A stretch of DNA of 30,598 bases from an uncultured bacterium (GTDB lineage: Bacteria > Spirochaetota > Spirochaetia > Sphaerochaetales > Sphaerochaetaceae). Below the pieces are notes generated by a model. The model saw nothing but the letters and a program-made list of their open reading frames with translations. It was not told the DNA's origin and searched no databases. The stretch is from contig CAJMOS010000021.1 of NCBI GenBank assembly GCA_905215015.1, positions 1 to 30,598 of the forward strand. Direction: 5' to 3'. The position numbers and the translations under genes are program-made. Positions 22,510 through 30,125 of the stretch are shown piece by piece; within the stretch, counting starts at the first letter, position 1, and every line of letters begins with the position of its first letter.

Positions 22510-23619
22510 TCAGCGTAGAGCCGCCGCGGAATGCTTGATCAGGACACCTTCTTTGGTGTCGTAAACATTGACGAAATCGGGGTCGACAGAAAGATGGACC
22601 GTCTCGCCTTGGTTGTAGGTCGCCAGCCCGATGCACTTGACCAGCAGCACCTGCCCCCTCACCTGGACCTGGATGAGACTCTCGCTTCCTGCCGGCTGAC
22701 TGGAGAGGACGGTACCCTCAATCGGACCGGTGGAATCTATGCGGAGCATTTCCGGACGGATGCCAAGGGTGCAGTCGACATGTCCCTGCGGTCCATGGTA
22801 GAGCTTCCCGAATACCAGCCTCCCCAAGGGGCTGTCAGTAACCAAACTCTGTCCCTGGGCCTCTCCATCCGCCTTGATGAAATTGATCTTCGGGTTGCCG
22901 ATGAAGTCCGCCACCTCCATGGTCGCCGGGTTCTGGTACAGGTTGACCGGGGTGTCCACCTGGGTCAGCACACCCTTGAAGAAAACCGCAATCCGGGTCG
23001 ACATGGTAAGCGCCTCGACTTGGTCATGGGTGACATACACCACCGTGGTGCCCAAGTCCTTGTGCAGCCTCTTCAGCTCGCCACGCATGTCGATGCGCAG
23101 CTTCGCGTCCAGGTTGGACAGCGGCTCGTCCAGCAGGAGCAGCCTCGGACGGTTGACAATCGAGCGTGCGATCGCCACCCGCTGCTGCTGTCCCCCGGAA
23201 AGCTCGCTGGGATAGCGTTTCGCAAACTCGCCGATCTGCATCTTCTCCAGTGCCTCTTGGACCATGCCGGGAATCTTCTCCTTCGGCGTTTTCGCCACCG
23301 AGAGGACGAATGCGATGTTGTCGTAGACCGTCATGTGGGGCCACAGGGCATAGGACTGGAAGACCAGGTTCAGGCCCCGCTTCGAGGGGGGAAGGAAGAA
23401 TGCCTCGCTGGCGTCGACCACCTTCTCGCCGTCGATCGTGATGGTTCCCTGTTGCGGTTTCTCGAGTCCCGCCAGGATGCGGAGCATGGTGGTCTTGCCA
23501 CAGCCGGAAGGTCCGAGCAAGGTAAGGAAGTCTCCGTCGTGGACAACCAGGTTGACATCCTTCAACACGTGGTTGTTCCCGTAATACTTGTCGATGTGGT
23601 TCAGTAGAATCTCACTCAT
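22510..23619 (-). CDS. Ferric-iron-type ABC importer, ATPase (FbpC-like)
   Basis: A 369-residue ATPase with Walker A GPSGCGKTT (near 38), Q-loop VFQSYALWPH, signature LSGGQQQR (near 140), Walker B LLLLDEP and the H-loop VTHD. A C-terminal TOBE-like regulatory domain follows from about 240 (TLGIRPEMLRI). It powers the importer by ATP hydrolysis on the cytoplasmic side. The ATG at 23619 is chosen for the GGGAGG about 9 nt before it; that site overlaps the permease stop, so the two are coupled. A TTG at 23628 is in frame but too close to that site. Confidence 0.94.
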   Translation of the reverse strand: MSEILLNHIDKYYGNNHVLKDVNLVVHDGDFLTLLGPSGCGKTTMLRILAGLEKPQQGTITIDGEKVVDASEAFFLPPSKRGLNLVFQSYALWPHMTVYDNIAFVLSVAKTPKEKIPGMVQEALEKMQIGEFAKRYPSELSGGQQQRVAIARSIVNRPRLLLLDEPLSNLDAKLRIDMRGELKRLHKDLGTTVVYVTHDQVEALTMSTRIAVFFKGVLTQVDTPVNLYQNPATMEVADFIGNPKINFIKADGEAQGQSLVTDSPLGRLVFGKLYHGPQGHVDCTLGIRPEMLRIDSTGPIEGTVLSSQPAGSESLIQVQVRGQVLLVKCIGLATYNQGETVHLSVDPDFVNVYDTKEGVLIKHSAAALR

Positions 23620-23624
23620 GGCGC

Positions 23625-25454
23625 TCAACCTCCCAGTCCGCCAGCCAAATCGGTCTTGAACAACTTATTCGAGAGCCAGTGCGTGAGGAAGACCAAGATG
23701 AACATCACGATGGCGATACAGTTGGATGGCTGGGTCCAACCCTCGGTGGAATACCAATATGCCAAGTAGGAAAGGGTGCCTTGCTTGGGGCTCATCAGCA
23801 GGACAATCAGGTCCAGTTCCTTCATGATGCTGATGAAAATCAACATGAATCCGCTCATGAAGCCATTTTTGGCAAGCGGGAAGACGATCCGGGCGAACCG
23901 TTTCGCGAACGAGGCCCCGACAATCTGGCCGGCCTCCTCGAGATCGGTGCCGATCTGCAGCATGCATGCCGTGCCGCTACGGCTGGCGAAGGGCAGGTGC
24001 TTGACGACGCTGACCAGAACCAGCAGGGCGAAGGACCCGTACAGGGGAGGGACGATCGTGACCGGCCCGATCTTCACCCCTTTGGAGAACATGGACAAAT
24101 ACATGGCTCCAAAGGCAATCGAGGGAATCAAATAGGGAATGAATGCGACTTGCTCGACGAATTGTCCGCTTTTCAGCTTGCGGCCGCGGGCGTTGATGTA
24201 GCCGATCAGTTGTCCGATGATGCTGGCGAAGATGCTGGTCAGGAAGACCAGTTTCAGCGTGTTCCATAGGAAACTGAGGAACTTGCGGTCCCTCAGGACT
24301 CCGTCGAGGCCCTCGTAGATGTCTCCACGGCCCTTGCCCAGCCAATAGTGGAGGGTCAGGTTCTTCAGAGAATAGTCGCCCACCTTCAGCATCAAGGTCT
24401 GGTAGCACATCAGCACCACAGGGAAGACCACCATGAGCGCGACAAAGAGATGGAGCAGGACCAGGATGGGGGTCCGCGCCTTTCCCAGCGGAATGGGGTT
24501 GCTGCGGGTTCCTTTGCCGTTCATGGTGACATAACTCTTGCGATGGCCGATGACCTTCTGGTTGACGAAGATGAAGATGGCGCTGATGGAGATCAGCATC
24601 AGGCTGATGGAGAAGCCCAGGCCTGCCTGCGCGCTGTTGACCGTGCTATGGATCATCGTGCTGATCGTGTAGTAGTTGACTTTCAGCCCGAGCATGGAGG
24701 GAACGCTGTACGTGCCGATCGCCTTGCTGAAGGTAAGGATCAATGCCGAAAGGATGGCGGGGAGCACGAGCGGCAGGGTGATTTTCCTGACAATCTGCCA
24801 CTTGCTTGCGCCGATGAGCTCGCCCATCTCCTCGACTTCGCTGTTGATGGACTTCAGTGCGGCGGAGACAAGGAGATAGGAATACGAATAATAGTGGAGC
24901 GAGAGCACCAGGATGATGGGGACTGCGCCGTAACTGAGCCAGTCGGGAATAGGGACTCCCAGATAGGCGAAGAAGCCAGGGGTGCCGCCGACGCGCGTAT
25001 TGCGGAAGATGGTGTTCCAGGAAAGGGCGATGGCCCACGAGGGGAGCATGTAGGGGACGATCAGCATCAAGCTGAAAAATTTCTTATGCGGGATATCGCT
25101 GCGTACCATCAACCAGGCAAAGGCGCTGCCAAGCACGATGCACAGAATGCTGGTGCAACCCGCGATGACCAGCGAATGGGCCAGCGGGATGTAGAACATG
25201 TTCTTGGCGATCATGCTGTGGAAGATGCGTTGCCAATAGTAGAACGTGAATTGCCCGGCGTGGCTGCCCTTTACCGCCTTCACGTCTACCTTTGCCAACG
25301 TGAAGGAGCTGGCGATCATTTCGACCAGCGGGAACAAAATCAAATAGGACAACAGGACGATCGCCACCAACGTCATGATGTTGTAGGGCGTGGTGAAAGC
25401 CTCGTGCAGTTCATTTTTCAGGCGCTTGGATGAAAACCGGACTGTTTTTGACAT
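23625..25454 (-). CDS. Ferric-iron-type ABC importer, double permease (FbpB-like)
   Basis: A 609-residue membrane protein of two fused permease halves, as in FbpB: about residues 20-300 and 330-605, each with several transmembrane helices and an EAA-type loop (EEMGELIGASKWQIVRKITLP, and EEAGQIVGASFAKRFARIVFP). It builds the whole channel from one chain. I start it at the ATG at 25454 (MSKTVRFSS); an upstream ATG at 25493 would add 13 residues and run across a likely -10 box. Neither ATG has a Shine-Dalgarno sequence. It is the first gene of the operon. Confidence 0.92.
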   Translation of the reverse strand: MSKTVRFSSKRLKNELHEAFTTPYNIMTLVAIVLLSYLILFPLVEMIASSFTLAKVDVKAVKGSHAGQFTFYYWQRIFHSMIAKNMFYIPLAHSLVIAGCTSILCIVLGSAFAWLMVRSDIPHKKFFSLMLIVPYMLPSWAIALSWNTIFRNTRVGGTPGFFAYLGVPIPDWLSYGAVPIILVLSLHYYSYSYLLVSAALKSINSEVEEMGELIGASKWQIVRKITLPLVLPAILSALILTFSKAIGTYSVPSMLGLKVNYYTISTMIHSTVNSAQAGLGFSISLMLISISAIFIFVNQKVIGHRKSYVTMNGKGTRSNPIPLGKARTPILVLLHLFVALMVVFPVVLMCYQTLMLKVGDYSLKNLTLHYWLGKGRGDIYEGLDGVLRDRKFLSFLWNTLKLVFLTSIFASIIGQLIGYINARGRKLKSGQFVEQVAFIPYLIPSIAFGAMYLSMFSKGVKIGPVTIVPPLYGSFALLVLVSVVKHLPFASRSGTACMLQIGTDLEEAGQIVGASFAKRFARIVFPLAKNGFMSGFMLIFISIMKELDLIVLLMSPKQGTLSYLAYWYSTEGWTQPSNCIAIVMFILVFLTHWLSNKLFKTDLAGGLGG

Positions 25455-25472
25455 ATTACGGCTAGTGTACCA
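25455..25472 (-). promoter_or_regulatory. Extended -10 promoter for a leaderless permease transcript
   Basis: Read on the minus strand, TGG-TACACT (25464-25472) lies nine bases before the ATG at 25454. The context (ATGGTA..A.TAGC...AATATG) closely resembles that before the LacI fusion gene. No Shine-Dalgarno sequence is present. Confidence 0.45.
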
Positions 25473-25703
25473 TTCTGCAGAGGGGTTTTCCACAGGGAAA
25501 TCACACTTTCAACATGGTTTTCTCGTACTTTTTTCATAAATGCCAAGCCCGTTGGTCGGCATATACGCGTGGAACGTTTGTCCCTGATTTGGCACCTATT
25601 GATGAATTTTTGGAACCAACTGATGTTCTGGTTGCACACAATGACCGGTATCCTAGGAGGTATCAGGACGAGAGAAGCCTGATGGAACACAGGTGAAAGG
25701 GAT
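25473..25703. other. Non-coding gap between divergent genes
   Basis: About 230 nt of mixed composition between the permease and SDR starts. It must hold the SDR promoter, but no clear -35/-10 pair was found. GGTATCCTAGGAGGTATC (about 25648-25665) contains a repeated GGTATC and an AGGAGGT that lacks a start codon at proper distance. Short open frames on both strands show no recognisable protein. Confidence 0.4.
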
Positions 25704-25716
25704 GGAGGAAACGGAC

Positions 25717-26511
25717 ATGAAGGATATCGCGTTGATTACAGGCTCTTACGGCGGACTCGGTTCCTGCTTTGTGGACATTCACGGCAAGAGGGGTGGCGAC
25801 ATGATCCTTGTCGGCAGAAGCCAGAACAAGCTTGACGCACAAGCGGAAGAGGCATCGAGGAAGCACCATGTGGAAGTCCATACGATTGCCGTGGACCTCT
25901 CCAAGGCAGATGCCGCGCAGACAATATATGGCACCTGCAAGGAATACGGGTGGCTTCCGGATATCATCATCAACAACGCAGGCTTCGGGGGCCAAGGCGA
26001 CTTCGCGCGGGAGCGGACGATGGAGCAGGATCTTTCCATGATTGCCGTGAACGTGGAGACACCGACCCGGATTCTGAAACTGTTCCTGAAGGACATGGTC
26101 GAACGCGGGAGCGGCAAGGTGCTGAATGTCAGCTCCACCGCGGCAATGACGCCGGGGCCCCTCCAGGCTGTGTATTATGCGACAAAGGCGTACCTGACGA
26201 GCTTCTCCGACTCCCTGTGGAGGGAGTTGCGGGGAACAGGCGTGACCGTGAGCTGCCTGATGCCGGGCGCGATGAGCACCGGGTTTGCGGGAGCTGGCGG
26301 ATTGTCCGATACCGCGCTCTTCGCCCATGCGACTGACCCGATGCCGGTGGCGCAGGCAGGATACGACGCGATGCTGAAAGGCAGGATGGAAGTTACCGCA
26401 GGTCTGGTAGGAGCGCAGAAGGTGTGCTTCCCTATGTTTCCGCTGATGCCGAAGAAGCTGCTGATGGACAACATCTACAAGATGCAGATCCGCGGCAGCG
26501 CGAAGAAATGA
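25717..26511 (+). CDS. Short-chain dehydrogenase/reductase (classical SDR)
   Basis: A 264-residue Rossmann-fold oxidoreductase with TGSYGGLG (nucleotide loop, residues 8-15), VGRSQNKL, INNAG near 85, the catalytic Ser in NVSSTA, and Tyr153-x3-Lys157 in the YYATK motif. An Arg in VGRSQ suggests NADPH preference. The substrate is unknown; the C-terminal third (PLMPKKLLMDNIYKMQ) is like SDRs acting on lipid or acyl ketones, which is weak evidence. The ATG at 25717 is favoured by GGAGGAA (25704-25710); the upstream in-frame ATG at 25693 lacks a site. Its stop overlaps the next small ORF. Confidence 0.9.
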   Translation: MKDIALITGSYGGLGSCFVDIHGKRGGDMILVGRSQNKLDAQAEEASRKHHVEVHTIAVDLSKADAAQTIYGTCKEYGWLPDIIINNAGFGGQGDFARERTMEQDLSMIAVNVETPTRILKLFLKDMVERGSGKVLNVSSTAAMTPGPLQAVYYATKAYLTSFSDSLWRELRGTGVTVSCLMPGAMSTGFAGAGGLSDTALFAHATDPMPVAQAGYDAMLKGRMEVTAGLVGAQKVCFPMFPLMPKKLLMDNIYKMQIRGSAKK

Positions 26512-26783
26512 GCGATGAAACCATTTTTCCAATCATGGCATACCGGACAGCAAATCCGTGCCCCTGTCCTTGCGGACCAAAGGCCACATTCGAGGAACGG
26601 GCGGCGTTCATGAAGAAGTCTGACCGGCTTGCAAGGAAAGATGGCAGAAAAGGAAGGACGTCAGGGCCTGCCGTCACGGACGCTTGTATCCGCACGGAAA
26701 GTATGCGAGAAATGTCAGGATGGAATCATCCATCTGGCGGAGGGAAAACCGATGAACCACTTTATCATCGACGGCAGGTATGA
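26508..26783 (+). CDS. Small Cys-rich hypothetical protein
   Basis: The ATG overlaps the SDR stop as ATGA and opens a 91-codon frame, MSDETIFPIMAYRTANPCP, with a CPCPCG cluster near residues 18-23 that could bind metal. It also overlaps the start of the AraC gene by 32 nt. In the second half of this frame the reading looks less protein-like, while the frame from 26641 reads GLPSRTLVSARK and CEKCQDG, also with two cysteines. The real product may switch frames near 26640 or may end early. Function unknown. Confidence 0.4.
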   Translation: MSDETIFPIMAYRTANPCPCPCGPKATFEERAAFMKKSDRLARKDGRKGRTSGPAVTDACIRTESMREMSGWNHPSGGGKTDEPLYHRRQV

Positions 26784-27756
26784 CGACCTTCTGCGGTATT
26801 TCGGAATGGATACGGCGGTTGTCTTGAAGAAAGCGCAGTTGCCGGAAGATCTGTTCAGACACAAGACGGTGACCATGAAGGAAGAGGAATACTACCGTTT
26901 CCTGTCTGCGGTCTCTTTGTTGTCGGGAGAGGATGAGAACCTGCCGGTCAAAATGGCCACGACAAATCAGATAGAATCCTTCTCGCCCCCGGTTTTTGCC
27001 TGTTGGTGCAGCAAGAACGGGGAGCTATGCATCGACAGGCTCACGCGGTACAAGAAGTTGGTCGGACCGATGGGTTTTCATGTCACAAAGGATGAGACTT
27101 CCGTGACAGTGGGGCTGGAGCCCGGAGAAGAAGCCCTTTCCTTGCCCTCGTTCCTCGTACAGTCGGAGTTCGCTTTTCTGATCGGGATGATACGGAGGGC
27201 CACGCATGAGGACATCCATCCCCTCTGCATACAGATGCGGGAAATCCCTCGGGGTACAGCGTTTGCCGCCTTCGCTGGCGTCTTGCCGAGACAGTCGGGA
27301 AGCAATGCCATAACGTTTTCCTTGCGGGACCTTCAGGAACCTTTCATTTCCTTCAACGATGCCATGTGGAGCTATTTTGAACCGGAACTTGCCAAGCGTC
27401 TTGCAGATCTTGATGTGGACGATTCCGTCAGCGCGCGGGTACGCAGCGCACTGACAGAGCTGTTGCCTGGCGGTGCCGGAACGATTGAGAATGTGGCGGA
27501 AAAACTGGGACTTTCCCGAAGGACCTTGCAAAGGAAGCTGGCAGATGAGGACACCACGTTCCAGAAACAGTTGAACAGCATCAGGAACATTTTGGCCATC
27601 CACTACATCCGCAACACCGATATGACCGCCAACGACATGGCTTATTTGCTTGGATACGCAGAGCTGAACAGCTTTCTGAGGGCCTTTAGGGTATGGACGG
27701 GAAAGCGCATCACCGAATACCGCAAGGTCCTGGAAAGGAAAGAGGAGGAACCGTAG
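26752..27756 (+). CDS. AraC-family regulator with Arabinose_bd-type N-terminal domain
   Basis: A 334-residue regulator. Residues 1-200 resemble the OruR/VirS-type ligand domain (DDLLRYFGMDTAVVLKKA at the start is characteristic), and residues about 235-330 hold the double AraC HTH (IENVAEKLGLSRRTLQRKL, then MTANDMAYLLGYAELNSFLRAF). The ATG at 26752 is fixed by GGAGGG (26739-26744) 7 nt upstream; an upstream ATG at 26641 would add 37 residues without a site. It follows the SDR on the same strand, and regulators of this subtype often sit beside SDR or lipid-metabolism genes they control. The effector is unknown. Confidence 0.88.
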   Translation: MNHFIIDGRYDDLLRYFGMDTAVVLKKAQLPEDLFRHKTVTMKEEEYYRFLSAVSLLSGEDENLPVKMATTNQIESFSPPVFACWCSKNGELCIDRLTRYKKLVGPMGFHVTKDETSVTVGLEPGEEALSLPSFLVQSEFAFLIGMIRRATHEDIHPLCIQMREIPRGTAFAAFAGVLPRQSGSNAITFSLRDLQEPFISFNDAMWSYFEPELAKRLADLDVDDSVSARVRSALTELLPGGAGTIENVAEKLGLSRRTLQRKLADEDTTFQKQLNSIRNILAIHYIRNTDMTANDMAYLLGYAELNSFLRAFRVWTGKRITEYRKVLERKEEEP

Positions 27757-27771
27757 GAAACGAATCCTTCC

Positions 27772-28473
27772 TCATCGCTTGGAGACGCTGCGTACATGGT
27801 GGAGAACGGGAAGCGCTGCAAGCGAAGCCCAACCCGCCATGATGGCGAGCGTGGTGCCGGCGACCATGCAGAAATGGGCGAAGGAGAACCCTTGCGCCAT
27901 ACCCCTTTGCGGACCTCCCGCGCTACCATGGACATGGGCTTCCGCTTGGACAAAGGGAACGCTGATCCATGTCTTGAAGGAACTTGTGGCCATGACGAAC
28001 ACGGCAAGGACAACCAAGGCGGCCAGCAAGACGCAAAGGCATTGCCATTTCCCGACGGAAAGCTTGGCAGGCTTGAAGATGCGCTCGCTGTGCAAGCCAA
28101 GATGCAGGCCGATCAGGATCAGGAACAGGGCGGCGGCAAAGAAATGGACCGGAATCATGAACTCTCCGCCAGCATGGGGAAAGAGTTTCTTGCTGACCAT
28201 CAGCCCGGAGACCAGAAGGAGGATGGTCCCGAGCACGAGGGCGGCATCGACAAAAGCCATGAACCGGATCTTCGCGCCCACCCCTCTCTGAAACAGGCGT
28301 GAAAAGACCGAACGGACCCATGGGGCATGCATGGCAAGATGTATCAGGCAGAGGATGAGCAGGACGAGGCCGGCCACCTCGTGGTACATCAGCGATATGG
28401 CGTTCTTGCTGAACACGGTCAGGAAACCGAGAACCAGAACCAGGTCAATTCCGTAGGAGCATGTTTTTTTCAT
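27772..28473 (-). CDS. DUF4405-type membrane cytochrome b-like protein
   Basis: A 233-residue protein with about six hydrophobic segments. His31, His45 and His49 in YHEVAGLVLLILCLIHLAMH and a second group (IPVHFFAAALFLILIGLHLGLH, about 108-128) are placed to bind heme in the membrane. This fits the DUF4405 family, linked by others to extracellular electron transfer and flavinylated proteins; no FMN-binding partner is in the window. A His-rich loop (QAEAHVHGSAGG) precedes the last segment. GAGGAT lies 4-6 nt before the ATG. It is a single-gene unit, convergent with the AraC gene with only 15 nt between stops and divergent from the glycerol-phosphate genes. Confidence 0.8.
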   Translation of the reverse strand: MKKTCSYGIDLVLVLGFLTVFSKNAISLMYHEVAGLVLLILCLIHLAMHAPWVRSVFSRLFQRGVGAKIRFMAFVDAALVLGTILLLVSGLMVSKKLFPHAGGEFMIPVHFFAAALFLILIGLHLGLHSERIFKPAKLSVGKWQCLCVLLAALVVLAVFVMATSSFKTWISVPFVQAEAHVHGSAGGPQRGMAQGFSFAHFCMVAGTTLAIMAGWASLAALPVLHHVRSVSKR

Positions 28474-28497
28474 ATCCTCAACATATCGGTTTTTTCA

Positions 28498-28517
28498 AAG
28501 TTCGCATAAGCGGACTT
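28498..28517. promoter_or_regulatory. Inverted repeat between divergent promoters
   Basis: AAGTTCGC-ATAA-GCGGACTT is a 20-bp dyad with one mismatched pair. It lies 25 nt upstream of the DUF4405 start and 26 nt upstream of the -35 box of the glycerol-phosphate operon, a normal place for an operator. Confidence 0.5.
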
Positions 28518-28542
28518 CACCGTTTTTCACGAAACATCGCTG

Positions 28543-28571
28543 TTGCACACACACAAAAGCCATGATAGGAT
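28543..28571 (+). promoter_or_regulatory. Promoter of the glycerol-3-phosphate dehydrogenase operon
   Basis: TTGCAC (28543-28548) and TAGGAT (28566-28571) are 17 bp apart, with TG-A before the -10 as in extended promoters. Transcription would start near 28578, giving a leader of about 108 nt. Confidence 0.62.
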
Positions 28572-28572
28572 A

Positions 28573-28652
28573 GGGCGAAAAGTAAATTCGCCCGAGAGAA
28601 AAGAGAACAGGGCACGCGTATCCGGTAGGGATAGGTGTGTCTTGTTCTTTTT
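28573..28652 (+). promoter_or_regulatory. Structured 5' leader with two hairpins
   Basis: GGGCGAA (28573-28579) and TTCGCCC (28587-28593) make a perfect 7-bp dyad at the expected transcript start, so it may be an operator rather than RNA. Next, AAAGAGAACA (28600-28609) pairs with TGTTCTTTTT (28643-28652), with inner CAC/GTG and TATCC/GGATA pairings, giving a long hairpin that ends in a T-run, terminator-like. No known riboswitch class is recognised. Confidence 0.5.
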
Positions 28653-28685
28653 GTATGTTCCCAGGAGAGAGGAGGATCCCGAAAG

Positions 28686-30125
28686 ATGGATTATGATGTA
28701 CTGGTCATCGGCGGAGGCGTGACGGGGTGTTCGATTGCCCGCAGCTTGTCCCGTTACGACCTGAGAATCGCCCTGTTGGAGAAGGACGAGGATGTGTGCA
28801 GCGGCACGAGCAAGGCAAACAGTGCCATCGTCCATGCAGGCTATGACCCGGTTCCAGGCACGTTGAAGGCAAAACTGAACATCGAAGGGTCGAGGATGAT
28901 GCCCCAGCTCGCCAAGGACCTTGACATCGACTTCAAGCAGAATGGATCGCTGATTGTCTGCTTCGACGAGGCCGACAAGCCCAAGCTCCGGGAACTGTAC
29001 GACCGGGGTGTCGCCAATGGCGTTCCCGACATGAAGATCCTCTCCGGTGACGAGGTCCGCGCCTTGGAGCCGAACCTTTCCCGGAACATTGTCGCCGCGC
29101 TGTTCTGCCCGACTGGCGGAATCGTTTGTCCCTTCGGCCTTACCATCGCTTTGGCGGAGAACGCCTATGCGAATGGAGTGGAGTTCCGCTTCAACAGCGA
29201 GGTGGAGCATATCGGCCGGATGGATGGCGGCTGGAAAGTCGACCTGAAGGGCGGCAAGAGCCTGAGCGCGACCTACGTGGTCAATGCCGCAGGCATCTAT
29301 GCAGACAAGCTGCACAACATGGTCTGTGAGAAGCCGATCAAGATCGTCGCCCGCCGTGGCAACTACATGCTGCTGGACAAGGAAGTCGGCGATTTCGTCA
29401 GCCGTACCATCTTCCAGCTGCCGACCAAGGCAGGCAAAGGAGTCCTGGTCACCCCGACCATCCATGGAAACCTGCTGATCGGACCGACTTCGGTCGCCGA
29501 CAGCGACAAGGAGGATACACGCACCTACGCCGTCGATCTGGATGACGTGGCGGCCAAGGCCGCTCTTTCCGTCAAGGACGGCAAGCTCCCGTTGAGAAAA
29601 GTGATCACCAGCTTCAGCGGACTGCGGGCCCACGAAGTCGGAGACGACTTCATCATCGGCGAGGCCGCCGGAGCCCCTGGTTTCTTCGATGCCGCCGGTA
29701 TCGAGAGCCCGGGACTTTCCTGCAGCCCTGCCATTGGCGATTATGTTGCCCGGATGATTGAGGAAAAGGCCAAGGCACCGAAGAAGGAGCGCTGGATCGC
29801 CACCCGCAAAGGAATCACCAAAACCCGCGACATGAAGCCCGAGGAAAGGACCCGGCTGATCAAGGAACACCCGGAGTACGGCACGATTGTCTGCCGGTGC
29901 GAGCAAATCAGCGAAGGTGAGATCATCGACGCCATCACGCGTCCGCTCGGCGCGGTCAGCATGGACGGCGTCAAGCGACGTTGCCGTGCCGGCATGGGCC
30001 GTTGCCAGGCGGGCTTCTGCACACCGCGCACCATGGAGTTGCTCTGCAAGTACAGGAAGATGCGGATGGAAGAGGTCTGCAAGAACCAGAAGGGCAGCGA
30101 GCTGATCAAGGGGGCGAACAAATGA
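28686..30125 (+). CDS. FAD-dependent glycerol-3-phosphate dehydrogenase-like protein with BFD-type Fe-S tail
   Basis: A 479-residue flavoprotein. The FAD loop VIGGGVTGCSIARSL lies at residues 6-21, and the DAO-fold core (SGTSKANSAIVHAGYD, TAGIYADKL-like VNAAGIYADKL, SFSGLRAHEV) resembles the GlpA/LhgO group. From about 400 a [2Fe-2S] BFD-like domain follows with VCRCEQIS and RRCRAGMGRCQAGFC. Such proteins, paired with a second FAD/NAD-type oxidoreductase and a DUF1667 protein, oxidise glycerol-3-phosphate in many anaerobes; the exact substrate is not proven here. GGAGG (28671-28675) lies 10 nt before the ATG. The next gene overlaps as ATGA. Regulation may involve the leader structures. Confidence 0.88.
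   Translation: MDYDVLVIGGGVTGCSIARSLSRYDLRIALLEKDEDVCSGTSKANSAIVHAGYDPVPGTLKAKLNIEGSRMMPQLAKDLDIDFKQNGSLIVCFDEADKPKLRELYDRGVANGVPDMKILSGDEVRALEPNLSRNIVAALFCPTGGIVCPFGLTIALAENAYANGVEFRFNSEVEHIGRMDGGWKVDLKGGKSLSATYVVNAAGIYADKLHNMVCEKPIKIVARRGNYMLLDKEVGDFVSRTIFQLPTKAGKGVLVTPTIHGNLLIGPTSVADSDKEDTRTYAVDLDDVAAKAALSVKDGKLPLRKVITSFSGLRAHEVGDDFIIGEAAGAPGFFDAAGIESPGLSCSPAIGDYVARMIEEKAKAPKKERWIATRKGITKTRDMKPEERTRLIKEHPEYGTIVCRCEQISEGEIIDAITRPLGAVSMDGVKRRCRAGMGRCQAGFCTPRTMELLCKYRKMRMEEVCKNQKGSELIKGANK

Noticed and set aside
22531..23607. Open frame of 358 codons on the plus strand across the ABC ATPase
   Set aside because: The opposite strand carries all the ABC motifs in order; this frame has none.
24348..25433. 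Open frame of 361 codons on the plus strand across the double permease
   Set aside because: Asp/His/Gln/Glu-rich mirror of hydrophobic codons; antisense to a clear membrane protein.
25514..25696. 60-codon frame in the gap before the SDR gene
   Set aside because: No ribosome-binding site and no recognisable sequence; the opposite strand is equally open.
28527..29906. Open frame of 459 codons on the minus strand across the glycerol-phosphate dehydrogenase
   Set aside because: Antisense to a complete FAD protein, with no recognisable domain.
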